Assembly: GCA_031276195.1 (NCBI GenBank)
Contig: JAISNN010000053.1
Coordinates: 1-38,895, forward strand
DNA: 38,895 nt
Direction of reading: 5' to 3'
Origin: Clostridiales bacterium
GTDB taxonomy: Bacteria > Bacillota > Clostridia > Christensenellales > JAISNN01
The position numbers and the translations under genes are program-made. The notes below the pieces were generated by a model that had not been told where the DNA came from, did no database searches, and saw nothing but the letters and a program-made list of their open reading frames with translations. This document shows positions 30,503 to 38,853 of this stretch, one piece after another (position 1 is the stretch's first letter; every line of letters begins with the position of its first letter).

Positions 30503-32236
30503 TTATTCCGGCGGATTTTTTATATATTCGGGAAAGGCTACGGTTACGGTTGTTCCGTAGCCGACGGTACTTTCTATCGACAAGGCGGCGTTGTAGCGGT
30601 TTGCGATATGTTTGACGATCGCGAGTCCTAAGCCCGTGCCGCTTTCGCGTTTCGCCCGTCCTTTTCCGACCCTGAAAAACCTCTCGAACACTCTTGGTAT
30701 ATACTCCTGCGGTATACCGATTCCGTTATCCTTGACGGTCAAAACGACCTTTTTATCCGTTTTTTTGGACGCGATTTCCACCGCGCCGCCCTCGTTGTTA
30801 TACTTTATCGCGTTGTCGGCGAGATTCGATATCAATTCGGTTATTTTTTCCTCGTCGGCATAAATCATACCCGTACAAAGGGACGTTTTCAGCGTGATAT
30901 TTTTCGCGGCCGCCTTAGGCATCAAAGACCGCGCCGCCCGTTCGGCTATGTCTTTTATATCGATTTCCGCGTCGTCCGTCGCGGCGTTCCTCTCTAATTC
31001 GGAAATTTTCAGCATATCGGATATGAGGATTTTCATACGCGTAGCCTCTTTATTTATAATTTCCAAAAATTCGCGTTTAAATTTTCCGTCCGCAAGCATC
31101 GTTTCGCCGTAGCCCAAAATCGACGACAGCGGCGTATTCAATTCGTGGCTTGCGCTCTCGAAAAACTCCTGTTTTTCGGCGGATAATTTTCTCGCGTCCG
31201 TTACGTCCGCCGCCGTTATGATGCCCGAAATGCCGCTTTCTGCGGTCGGGCGGAACCGAATCTCCAAAACCCTGCCCGACGCTTCCGTCATATCGAACCG
31301 CGCCGCCTCGCCGCGCGCCGCGGCTTCCTCCAACTTTTTATTGAAATTTTTGTCGCGGATATAGGCGCAAAGCGGCTCTTTCGTCCCTTCCGGAATGCCC
31401 CAAAATTCCGCCGCCGTCTTATTCCGCAAACCGATAAGACCGTCCTTTGACAGCGTGATCACGCCTTGATTGATGTTTTCGATAATAAAATCCAATTTCC
31501 GCTTGTCGTCGCGGCTGCGTTTAATTCCCGATTTCATTTTTTCGCTTATCTCGTCGATATCTATAAGCGCGGCGTTTACCTCGTCGTAGTTTGTCAAGGT
31601 TATGGGCGGCGCGTTCCGCTTATCCGCGCCGTCGTCCGCCGCGGCGGCGTCCAAACGCTCCCTTATCAGCGCGAACGGCTTTATCAACCCGTCGGCAATC
31701 GGCTTGGAAATGAAACCGACCGCGATTAAAACCAAAACGAGTATGAGCGCGGCGGCGGCGATTATGCCGAAAATATAAGAATTGATCTCCCGCACCCCGA
31801 CCGCGATTCTCAAAACGACCGTTTCCGTCCCCGTGTCCGTCAATTCGGCGACGTAAAGATAACTCGAACCCGAACTGTCCGACCTCCTTACGTCGCTCCC
31901 AACGCCGCCCGAAAGAGCCTCTTTTACCTCTTTCCGATCGGCGTGGTTTTCCAAACTCCCGACGGCGTAGGGCAGAGTGTCGGCAAGCACCGTGCCGTCG
32001 AGGGCTATGATCGTGATTCTGATATTTTCGCCGTCGTCCGAATAGCGCGCCGCGTCCTTATAGTCGTCAAGCGCGCCGCTTTTTATCGCCGCCCCGACGG
32101 TCTTTAAAAGATTGACGGCGTTTTTTCGCGCCGCCTCCTTGTTCATACTATCCGTAACTATCAACATCGCCGCCGTGAAAATTAAAAGAGCGAAAGCGGT
32201 TACGGCAAAAATTTTACGCGCTATGGATTTTTTCAT
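30503..32236 (-). CDS. phoR: PhoR-type sensor histidine kinase
   Basis: This 577-aa kinase has an N-terminal membrane helix (about 9-28), an extracytoplasmic sensor of about 130 residues, and a second helix (about 155-178). A HAMP-like and PAS region follow (LDFIIENINQGVITLSKDGL). The dimerisation/phosphoacceptor H-box is FESASHELNTPLSSILGYGE. The ATPase domain has the N-box SNLADNAIKYN, G1 VKDNGIGIP, the F-box FERFFRV and G2 SGTGLGLAIVKHI. It would phosphorylate PhoB in response to phosphate limitation sensed through PstSCAB/PhoU. It is last in the operon, behind phoB, with AAAGGATT upstream of ATG 32236. Confidence 0.9.
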   Translation of the reverse strand: MKKSIARKIFAVTAFALLIFTAAMLIVTDSMNKEAARKNAVNLLKTVGAAIKSGALDDYKDAARYSDDGENIRITIIALDGTVLADTLPYAVGSLENHADRKEVKEALSGGVGSDVRRSDSSGSSYLYVAELTDTGTETVVLRIAVGVREINSYIFGIIAAAALILVLVLIAVGFISKPIADGLIKPFALIRERLDAAAADDGADKRNAPPITLTNYDEVNAALIDIDEISEKMKSGIKRSRDDKRKLDFIIENINQGVITLSKDGLIGLRNKTAAEFWGIPEGTKEPLCAYIRDKNFNKKLEEAAARGEAARFDMTEASGRVLEIRFRPTAESGISGIITAADVTDARKLSAEKQEFFESASHELNTPLSSILGYGETMLADGKFKREFLEIINKEATRMKILISDMLKISELERNAATDDAEIDIKDIAERAARSLMPKAAAKNITLKTSLCTGMIYADEEKITELISNLADNAIKYNNEGGAVEIASKKTDKKVVLTVKDNGIGIPQEYIPRVFERFFRVGKGRAKRESGTGLGLAIVKHIANRYNAALSIESTVGYGTTVTVAFPEYIKNPPE

Positions 32237-32375
32237 TTAACATAATCCTTTATATAATATATATTATATAATATTTATTATATTTATTTTCTTTTAAATA
32301 TGCTATCCGTTTCATTTCTCAGTGTTTTTTATATGCCGTATATTATATAATATATATTATATTCAACCGCCTCGC
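32237..32375. repeat. Paired AT palindromes between phoB and phoR
   Basis: Two stretches of alternating tatataatatatattatat type (about 32249-32280 and 32337-32362) flank a short unique core. Each is self-complementary, so the phoB-phoR intercistronic RNA could fold into hairpins. Confidence 0.6.
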
Positions 32376-33068
32376 TTATTCGCCGCTCGGGCTTCCCTTT
32401 AAGACGTAGCCCAATCCGCGCGCGCTCACGATGCAAGCCCCGTATCCGCCCATTTTCGCCCTCAAATTTTTTATGTGAATGTCCACCGTCCGGCTCTCGC
32501 CGAAATACTCCATTCCCCAAATTTCGCGTAAAAGCCTTTCGCGTTCCAGAACCGTCCCCGCGTTTTCCAAGAGGATTTTCAGAAGTTCAAATTCCAAATA
32601 GGTAAGGTTGAGCGGTTCGCCGCCCGCCCTCGCCTCTCTCGACGCGGCGTTTAAGCCGATCCCCGCGAATTCGATAACGCCGCCCCCGACGCTTACCGCC
32701 CTTTGCCTCAGGTGCGCTTTGATCCTCGCCGTCAATTCCAAAACCGAAAAAGGCTTCGTCATATAGTCGTCCGCGCCGCCGTTCAAACCCGAAATCTTGT
32801 TTATTTCGCTGTTTTTCGCCGTCAGCATAATGATTTTGACGTTGAGGTTTTTATATTTTTCACGAATTATCTTCAAGGCTTCCATACCGTCCATACCGGG
32901 CAGCATAATGTCCAACAACAAAAGAGAGGGCTGCCGCTTGTCGAAAGCCTCCAAACAATCCTCGGCATTCGCGAACATCAACGCCTCGTAGCCGTCGTTC
33001 GTCAAGGTGTACTTTATCAGTTCGCGAAGACTTTCGTCGTCCTCGACGCCGTAAATCAATTGTTTCAT
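32376..33068 (-). CDS. phoB: PhoB/PhoP-type response regulator
   Basis: This 230-aa OmpR-family regulator has a receiver domain (1-120) with acidic pocket Asp10/Asp11, phosphorylated Asp53 (LLLLDIMLPGMDG), Thr83 and Lys105 (MTKPF). The C-terminal winged helix (about 130-226) has LTYLEFELLKILLENAGTVL, RTVDIHIKNLRAKMG and ARGLGYVL. Under phosphate limitation it would activate the pst operon, plausibly at the TGTAAAGATT repeats upstream of pstS. ATG 33068 follows GGGGG. It lies 58 nt downstream of phoU. It could be called phoP in Gram-positive usage. Confidence 0.9.
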   Translation of the reverse strand: MKQLIYGVEDDESLRELIKYTLTNDGYEALMFANAEDCLEAFDKRQPSLLLLDIMLPGMDGMEALKIIREKYKNLNVKIIMLTAKNSEINKISGLNGGADDYMTKPFSVLELTARIKAHLRQRAVSVGGGVIEFAGIGLNAASREARAGGEPLNLTYLEFELLKILLENAGTVLERERLLREIWGMEYFGESRTVDIHIKNLRAKMGGYGACIVSARGLGYVLKGSPSGE

Positions 33069-33126
33069 AAAAACGCCCCCGTTATATTTAGTGAGTATGG
33101 TTATTGATCGCTAACAATCGCCGCCC

Positions 33127-33786
33127 CTACAACAGTTGAATATTTTTCCGCTCCCCCGTCTTGCAAAATATCACCCATTCGGCGATATTCTCGGCATGGT
33201 CGCCTATTTTCTCGAAATATTTGGCTACCATCGTCAAATATATCGCTTGATCGGCGTAGCCGGAATTCTCCCGCATTAATTTTATCATACTTTGACGCAC
33301 TTTGGCAAACAAAGCGTCCACCTCGTTATCGGTTTCTATGACATTTTTTGCGAGATTCAAGTCCATCCGCACAAAACTGTCGATACATTGATTGACCATT
33401 TTTTTTGCCGTCTGCGCCATTTGCGGAATATGAATCAATTTTGTCTGGTATTCCTCCTCGCAAAGGTGCAATACGATAGAGCATATATCGCGCGCCTGAT
33501 CGCCGATCCGCTCCATATCCGTAACCATTTTGAGCGCGGTGGATATGATCCGCAAGTCGCCCGCGACGGGCTGTCTGCGCAACAGAATTTTCATTGCCTC
33601 GCCCTCGATCGTGCGCGCAAGCGCGTTGACCGCCTTGTCGTTTTCGATGACGGACAAACTAATTTCCCTGTCTTGATTGATAAGGGCGTTTATGCTCAGT
33701 TCGATTGCCTCCTCGATCGCGCCGCCCATAGCGATCAAATCTTTGTGAAGGCGCGCCAATTCTTGTTCAAATTTATTTCCGTTCAT
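33127..33786 (-). CDS. phoU: Phosphate signalling protein PhoU
   Basis: This 219-aa all-helical protein has two PhoU three-helix bundles. It begins MNGNKFEQELARLHKDLIAM and shows the metal-binding motif in both halves (MERIGDQARDICS and FEKIGDHAENIAEW, pattern E..GD.A..I). 'RRQPVAGDLRIISTALKMVT' is a family hallmark. PhoU connects the Pst transporter with PhoR and keeps the response off when phosphate is ample. AAAGGAA precedes ATG 33786. A 397-bp gap to pstB is filled largely by a minisatellite. Confidence 0.95.
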   Translation of the reverse strand: MNGNKFEQELARLHKDLIAMGGAIEEAIELSINALINQDREISLSVIENDKAVNALARTIEGEAMKILLRRQPVAGDLRIISTALKMVTDMERIGDQARDICSIVLHLCEEEYQTKLIHIPQMAQTAKKMVNQCIDSFVRMDLNLAKNVIETDNEVDALFAKVRQSMIKLMRENSGYADQAIYLTMVAKYFEKIGDHAENIAEWVIFCKTGERKNIQLL

Positions 33787-33879
33787 AGTTTTGTTTCCTT
33801 TATTTCGTTTGCGGGTATAATTTTTTTTCGTATTTTTTTCGTTTTTTTCGTTTTTTCGTTTTTATTTTACGTTTTTTAT

Positions 33880-34127
33880 TTTTATAGTATTCCGTTTTTA
33901 GTATTATGTTTTTAGTATTCCGTTTTTATCGGTCGAAAGAATATTATTTTATAGTATTCTATTCCGTTTTTTCATACCGGACAAGAGATTTTTTTAGTAT
34001 TCTATTCCCTTTTTCATACCGGACAAAAAGTTTTTTAGTATTTTATTCCGTTTTTTTATCGGACAAGAGGTTTTTTTAGTATTTTATTCCGTTTTTTTAA
34101 TACCGGACAAAAAGTTTTTTAGTATTT
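33880..34127. repeat. Approx. 42-bp tandem repeat, about five units
   Basis: The word ggacaa recurs at 33979, 34021, 34061 and 34104, with ataccggacaaaaagttttt and tagtattttattccgttttt around it; a degenerate unit precedes. It lies between pstB and phoU (33787-34183), where no other feature is visible. Confidence 0.85.
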
Positions 34128-34183
34128 TGCGTCGTACGCCGTTTACGCGCTTTCGTTATCTCCGCATACAATATAATTTCCGC

Positions 34184-34942
34184 TCAACCGAAACGCCCCG
34201 TTATATACTTCTCGCATTTTTCATTCTCGGGGCTTGCGAAAACCTTTTCGGTCTTTCCGAATTCCAACATTTCGCCCAAAAGGAAAAAGGCGGTTTTGTC
34301 GGAAATTCTCGCCGCTTGCTGCATATTATGCGTAACGATTATGATCGTATACCTCTCCTTTAATTCTTCGCAAAGATCCTCGATTTTCCCCGTCGAGATC
34401 GGGTCGAGCGCGCTGGTCGGTTCGTCCATAAGGAGAATTTCGGGGGATACCGCCAACGCTCTCGCGATACAAAGCCTTTGCTGCTGACCGCCCGACAGCC
34501 CGAGCGCGGATTTATTCAATCTGTCCTTGACCTCCTCCCACAGCCCCGCCCTTTGAACGGAGTCGAAAACCACGGCGTCCAGCGCGGATTTTTTTCTGAT
34601 CCCGTGCGTTTTTGGTCCGTAGGCGACGTTGTCGTACACGCTCATAGGGAATACGTTCGGCTTTTGAAACACCATTCCAACCTCGCGCCTCAGATCGCTC
34701 ACGTCGATATCGCGATATATATCCTTATCCTTTATGCGGATTCCGCCCTCGACGCGGCAGCCGTCCACGATATCGTTCATACGGTTAAAGCATTTCAAAA
34801 GGGAGGTTTTTCCGCAGCCCGACGGACCGATAAAAGCGGTGATTTCATTTTCGGCGACATCGAGATTTATATTTTTCAGGGCTTGAAATTTTCCGTAAAA
34901 CAAATTCAAATTTTCTACTTTTATGCAAACCTTTTCACTCAT
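34184..34942 (-). CDS. pstB: Phosphate ABC transporter ATP-binding protein
   Basis: This 252-aa protein is of normal PstB length. It has Walker [20 protein letters not shown], signature [16 protein letters not shown], Walker [17 protein letters not shown] and H-loop [14 protein letters not shown]. '[21 protein letters not shown]' is the PstB-specific Q-loop wording. It energises phosphate uptake through the fused PstCA permease. GGAG lies about 12 nt before ATG 34942. It is third in the operon after pstS and pstCA. Confidence 0.96.
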   Translation of the reverse strand: MSEKVCIKVENLNLFYGKFQALKNINLDVAENEITAFIGPSGCGKTSLLKCFNRMNDIVDGCRVEGGIRIKDKDIYRDIDVSDLRREVGMVFQKPNVFPMSVYDNVAYGPKTHGIRKKSALDAVVFDSVQRAGLWEEVKDRLNKSALGLSGGQQQRLCIARALAVSPEILLMDEPTSALDPISTGKIEDLCEELKERYTIIIVTHNMQQAARISDKTAFFLLGEMLEFGKTEKVFASPENEKCEKYITGRFG

Positions 34943-35016
34943 TTTTTTTAATCTCCGATCGGTAATGTCAAAATGTTTTTTAAAATGTGATTTTTCTATG
35001 ACAAAATATATTTCAT

Positions 35017-35215
35017 TGCGCGATACAAGCGGCGTTTATTCTTTCGCTTTCGTTTTTATAAAATTTTCGTTTTTTCTCTTTCATTTTTTTTACACGCAAT
35101 ACAACATACGGCGTTTATTTCTCGCTTTCGCTTTTATGAAATTTTCGTTTTCTCTTTTCAATCTTTTTATACGCAATACAAGCGGAATTTATTTTTCGCT
35201 TTCGCGCGCGTTTCA
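35017..35215. repeat. 76-bp repeat, 2.5 units
   Basis: Units marked gcaatacaagcgg(cg)tttatt, then ctcgctttcgcttttataaa and attttcgttttctcttt, begin near 35021, 35097 and 35173. The array occupies the pstCA-pstB gap. Confidence 0.85.
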
Positions 35216-35231
35216 AAAATCCGATATTACC

Positions 35232-37541
35232 CTACGCCTTTAACTTTTTCGCGGTAATACCCGCAAGTTTTTTTTGCAGTTTCGACACCAGCAGCGTCGA
35301 TATGACGTTCAGCGTCAGCACGATCAAAATCAATATGCACGCGCAGGCATACGCCTCGTTCACGTGCAAGCCCTCCCTCGACAGCGCGTAAAGCGCGACC
35401 GCAAGCGTCGTTCCGCTCGACTTATACCCCGTAGGCATAGGCTTTAAACTCGCGCCCATAGTGAATAGCACGGGCGCGGACTCCGCCGCCATTCTGCCGA
35501 TCCCGAGCAGAACCGCCGCGAAAATTCCGGGCAGAGCGGATGGAATGACGACCTTGAAAATCGTCCCGATCCGCGAATCGCCGAGCGCGTACGCCCCCTC
35601 GCGCAGACTGTCGGGAACGGCGAGCAACGCTTCTTCCGTTCCGCGCACCGTCGTGGGGATTATCATAAGGCTTACGGTCAGACAGCCCGCGAGAACGGAA
35701 GTTCCGAGTCCCAGCAAATCGCAGAAAAAAACCATTCCGAAAAGCCCGTACACGATGCTGGGAATTCCCCCTAAGGTGTCCACCGTGAGGCGGATAATCC
35801 GCACGAAAACCCCTCCCTTCGCCGTATATTCGGCGAGATAAATCGCCGCGCCGATGCCGATCGGAAAGGCTATCACGGAGGACAAAAGAACGAGCATCCC
35901 AGTGGAAACGACGGACGACGCGATGCTGGGATCGCCGCCGTATTCAAACTTTCCGAATAGCAAAGAGGCGTTCATATACGGCAATCCGTTCGCCAACACA
36001 AAAAAAACTATCGAAAGCAAAGAAAATATCCCGATCGCGGCGGCGGCATAAGAGGCGCGTTTTCCGATTTTCGAGAGGTCTTTTTTGGGTTTTTTCGCCG
36101 CGTTTTGCCCGCCGCCGGAACCGCCGCGCGTGTTCGGAATTTCTTTTCCGCTTTGGAAAAATCCGCTTTTTTGTATGCCGTGTCCGTCGTTTTTTTCGCT
36201 TAAAAAGCCGCTTTTAGGTATGCTTTCGATATTGTTTTCCGCATTTAAAAAGCCGTTTTTAGGTATGTTTTCAATATCGTTTTCCGCGTTTAAAAAGCCG
36301 TTTTTAGGTATGTTTTCAATATCGTTTTCCGCGTTTAAAAAGCCGCTTTTAGGTATGTTTTCAATATCGTTTTCCGCATTTAAAAAACCTTTATCTTGTA
36401 TGCCTTTGATTCCGTTTTCAAAAGCCGAAACGCCAACTTGCGAATTCAAAATCCCTTGTCCGTTTTCCGAAAACGCGTTTTTTCGTATGCTTTCGATATC
36501 GGTTTTATCGTTTAAAAAACCGTTTTTAGGTATGCCGTCCGCATCGGTTTTGTCGTTTAAAAAACCGTTTTTAGGTATGCCGTCAACCTCTCCGCTCTTT
36601 GACGCGTCCGCCCTTTTTCCGCCGGAAAGCGTTATTTTTTTCTTTCCTTTTCCGTCTCCTTTCAAGACGTTAAAGCAGATATTTATGACGAGAATAAAAA
36701 AAGTCAGCACGACCCCCGTCGCCACAAGCGCGCCCATTTGGAGTTCGCCCGCGTAACTCATTTCCAAAACTATGTTCGCCGTCATCGTGCGGAAACTTGC
36801 GAACAACCCCTCCGGGAAAACCGCGTTGTTCCCCGCAAGCATCACGACCGCCATAGTTTCGCCGATCGCCCTGCCCGTCCCAAGCACCAGCGACGCGAAT
36901 ATTCCGCTTTTCGCCGCGGGAACCAAGACCTTAAAGACCGATTGCTCTTCGTTCGCGCCGAGCGCGAGAGAACCCTCGTAGTACGACTTGTCCACCGCGT
37001 CCAAACTCGACTTCGAGAGCGCGGTTACGGTCGGCATAATCATAATTCCGAGTACGATACTGACCGCCAAGATTCCGCCGCCGTCGCCGTTCGCGCTGAA
37101 AATTCCGAGCGCGGGCAAAAGCACCCTCATACCGAAAAATCCGTATATGACGGAGGGGATTCCAGCAAGGAGATTGACGGCTTGCGTCAAGATTTTTTTC
37201 AGTTTCCGCGGACAAAACCGCGACAAAAACACCGCCGTGAAAAACCCCAAACCGCCGCCGATCAAGACCGCGCCTACGGATGCGTATATGCTTCCGACGA
37301 TCATCGTCAAGATTCCGTAAGAGCCGAAAAGCGGATCGGCGTAAGTGTCCGCGCTCGAACTTTTCCATTCGGCGTTGAATATGAATTCAAAAAATCCGAT
37401 TTTTCGGATGGCGGGGAAACCGCTGTAAAACAAAAAGACGATAATCGAAACCACGGCGAGTATAGAAAATACCGCCGCGGCAGCGAAAACCGACTTAAAA
37501 AATTTTTCCTTGTATTTAGTTTTTATTATGCTCCGACTCAT
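35232..37541 (-). CDS. pstCA: Fused phosphate permease PstC-PstA with repeat linker
   Basis: This 769-aa protein joins the two Pst permease subunits in one chain. Residues 1-297 are PstC: six membrane helices, NLLAGIPSVIYGFFGM and the EAA-type loop EGSLALGANEEQSVFKVLVP. Residues about 495-769 are PstA, with DTLGGIPSIVYGLFGMVFF and EGAYALGDSRIGTIFKVVIP. The segment between (about 298-494) is hydrophilic and built of about nine 15-residue repeats with consensus GFLNAENDIENIPKN (45-bp DNA period). It is probably cytoplasmic. Both halves keep their ATPase-contact loops, so the fusion should work with PstB. AGGG precedes ATG 37541. Confidence 0.92.
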   Translation of the reverse strand: MSRSIIKTKYKEKFFKSVFAAAAVFSILAVVSIIVFLFYSGFPAIRKIGFFEFIFNAEWKSSSADTYADPLFGSYGILTMIVGSIYASVGAVLIGGGLGFFTAVFLSRFCPRKLKKILTQAVNLLAGIPSVIYGFFGMRVLLPALGIFSANGDGGGILAVSIVLGIMIMPTVTALSKSSLDAVDKSYYEGSLALGANEEQSVFKVLVPAAKSGIFASLVLGTGRAIGETMAVVMLAGNNAVFPEGLFASFRTMTANIVLEMSYAGELQMGALVATGVVLTFFILVINICFNVLKGDGKGKKKITLSGGKRADASKSGEVDGIPKNGFLNDKTDADGIPKNGFLNDKTDIESIRKNAFSENGQGILNSQVGVSAFENGIKGIQDKGFLNAENDIENIPKSGFLNAENDIENIPKNGFLNAENDIENIPKNGFLNAENNIESIPKSGFLSEKNDGHGIQKSGFFQSGKEIPNTRGGSGGGQNAAKKPKKDLSKIGKRASYAAAAIGIFSLLSIVFFVLANGLPYMNASLLFGKFEYGGDPSIASSVVSTGMLVLLSSVIAFPIGIGAAIYLAEYTAKGGVFVRIIRLTVDTLGGIPSIVYGLFGMVFFCDLLGLGTSVLAGCLTVSLMIIPTTVRGTEEALLAVPDSLREGAYALGDSRIGTIFKVVIPSALPGIFAAVLLGIGRMAAESAPVLFTMGASLKPMPTGYKSSGTTLAVALYALSREGLHVNEAYACACILILIVLTLNVISTLLVSKLQKKLAGITAKKLKA

Positions 37542-37576
37542 GCGCGCCCTATATTATTTCTTTATTTTTTTGTTTT

Positions 37577-37690
37577 TCCGGCGTTTAACTTTTCCGTTTT
37601 TCGTTTGTTTTTTCGGTATTTAATACTTTTGCTTTTCGTTTGTTTTTTCGGTATTTAATACTTTCGCTTTCCGTTTGTTTTTTCATTAGG
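37577..37690. repeat. 35-bp tandem repeat, three units
   Basis: The words cgtttgttttttcggtattt with aatactttcgctttc recur at 37602, 37637 and 37672, exactly 35 bp apart. It lies in the pstS-pstCA gap. Confidence 0.88.
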
Positions 37691-37734
37691 TATATTTATT
37701 TTTTTTCGGAATTTCAAAAAGTTTTTTTTTAGTC

Positions 37735-37774
37735 CACCGCGGCGAATGCCCGAAAAGAGCACCGCCGCGGTTTA
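37735..37774. terminator. Intercistronic hairpin after pstS
   Basis: CCGCGGCG and CGCCGCGG pair around a loop of about 20 nt, 65 nt after the pstS stop. On the minus strand the A-rich trailer argues against full termination. It may instead stabilise or limit the pstS message relative to pstCA. A short two-copy repeat (aaggac/aaggat ... gattctta) lies between it and the stop. Confidence 0.5.
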
Positions 37775-37837
37775 AAAAAATTATTTTAAGGACAGTTTTC
37801 GACTCTTACGTCCTAAAACAAGGATCGTTTCCGATTC

Positions 37838-38743
37838 TTATATCTTAGAGAACTTCGTTATGCTTCCCGTATAGATACCGAAAATCTGAGCGATCGTGAG
37901 GTTGTCGACTTTATTTTTGTTGTGAACAATGATCGCGACCGCGTCGAGCGCGATGGTGAAACTATTCAAAGCCGCCTCGTCCGCCGCTTTCAACGCCGAA
38001 CTGCTCATACCGATTACGTTTCCCTCTTGGTCGTTCTTAGCCGCCGTGATGCCCGCGCTGGATCCTTGCGCGTCGAGGTCGAAAGTGATTCCGCTCACCG
38101 ATGCGCCGCCTTTAACCTTATAGTCCGCGATCAATTTGCTCATAAGCGGTTCCACCGACGTCGAACCTCTCAATTTCACCGTTCCGCCCAAAACTTCCGC
38201 GGGGGCGGCGTAGCCTACATGCTGTCCGAATTGAACGTATCCGTTCGCTTCGACGATCGCCTGCGCTTCCGTCGAATTTAAATATGCCGCGAAATCAGCC
38301 GCCGCATCACTCAAAGCCGTCGTCTTATTCGTCGCGAGAACAAAGGGTCTTTTCAGCGCGTAAGAGCCGTCCAACACGGTTTCCGAGGAGGGCGCGACGC
38401 CGTTTACGCTCAAAACCTTGACCGTTTCGTTGACGCTTCCGAGTGAGATATAGCCGATCGAATTTTCATTCGCCGCGACCTTTGTCATAACGCTGGCGGT
38501 GTTGTCCTGCTCGACCAAAGTTTTGACGAAAACGCCCGAACCCTGCGCCGTTCCGTCCGCTTTTTTCGCGAGAGAATCGCCCGCTTCGTTTTTGATCAGC
38601 GTGTCGAACGCGTCTCTCGTTCCGCTGCCCGCGGTTCTGGCGATTACGAGGATGTCTTTCTCCCACCACGTACACGCCGACAATCCCGCCGCACCGACGA
38701 CCACACAAAGCACAACTAAGATGATTTTTACCAATTTTTTCAT
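37838..38743 (-). CDS. pstS: Phosphate-binding lipoprotein PstS, lobes in permuted order
   Basis: This 301-aa protein has a lipoprotein signal peptide ending LSAC (Cys24), so it sits outside the membrane next to PstCA. The usual second half of PstS comes first: VIARTAGSGTRDAFDTLIKN, IGYISLGSVNETVKVLSVNG, SYALKRPFVLAT and EAQAIVEANGYV. The usual first half follows: LRGSTSVEPLMSKLIADYKV, AQGSSAGITAAKNDQEG, MSSSALK and ALDAVAIIVHNKNKVDNLTI. The chain ends at IFGIYTGSITKFSKI. All phosphate-contact loops (GSTSV, GSSAG, GSGTRD) are present, so it should fold and bind phosphate. GGAGG lies 11 nt before ATG 38743. It is first in the pst-pho operon. Confidence 0.92.
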   Translation of the reverse strand: MKKLVKIILVVLCVVVGAAGLSACTWWEKDILVIARTAGSGTRDAFDTLIKNEAGDSLAKKADGTAQGSGVFVKTLVEQDNTASVMTKVAANENSIGYISLGSVNETVKVLSVNGVAPSSETVLDGSYALKRPFVLATNKTTALSDAAADFAAYLNSTEAQAIVEANGYVQFGQHVGYAAPAEVLGGTVKLRGSTSVEPLMSKLIADYKVKGGASVSGITFDLDAQGSSAGITAAKNDQEGNVIGMSSSALKAADEAALNSFTIALDAVAIIVHNKNKVDNLTIAQIFGIYTGSITKFSKI

Positions 38744-38785
38744 TGCTTTTGAAACCTCCGTACATAAATTTTATTTTATGTCTCA

Positions 38786-38853
38786 ATTATACAAAAATCA
38801 AAAACAAAAATCCGCAAGATTACGTTTAATCCGTGTAAAGATTTGTAAAGATT
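38786..38853 (-). promoter_or_regulatory. pstS promoter with PhoP-box-like direct repeat
   Basis: On the plus strand TGTAAAGATT is repeated head to tail at 38834-38853; on the minus strand this reads AATCTTTACA twice. This resembles the TT(A/T)ACA direct repeats bound by PhoP with a helical-turn period. A -10 TATAAT lies at 38786-38791 with no good -35, as expected of an activator-dependent promoter. Confidence 0.6.

Noticed and set aside
36085-36756. 223-aa plus-strand ORF opposite the PstCA linker
   Set aside because: It is the antisense shadow of the 45-bp repeats, open only because the repeat period is divisible by three.
37735-37774. Full terminator between pstS and pstCA
   Set aside because: On the transcribed strand the stem is followed by A residues, not T; it is more likely an intercistronic hairpin.
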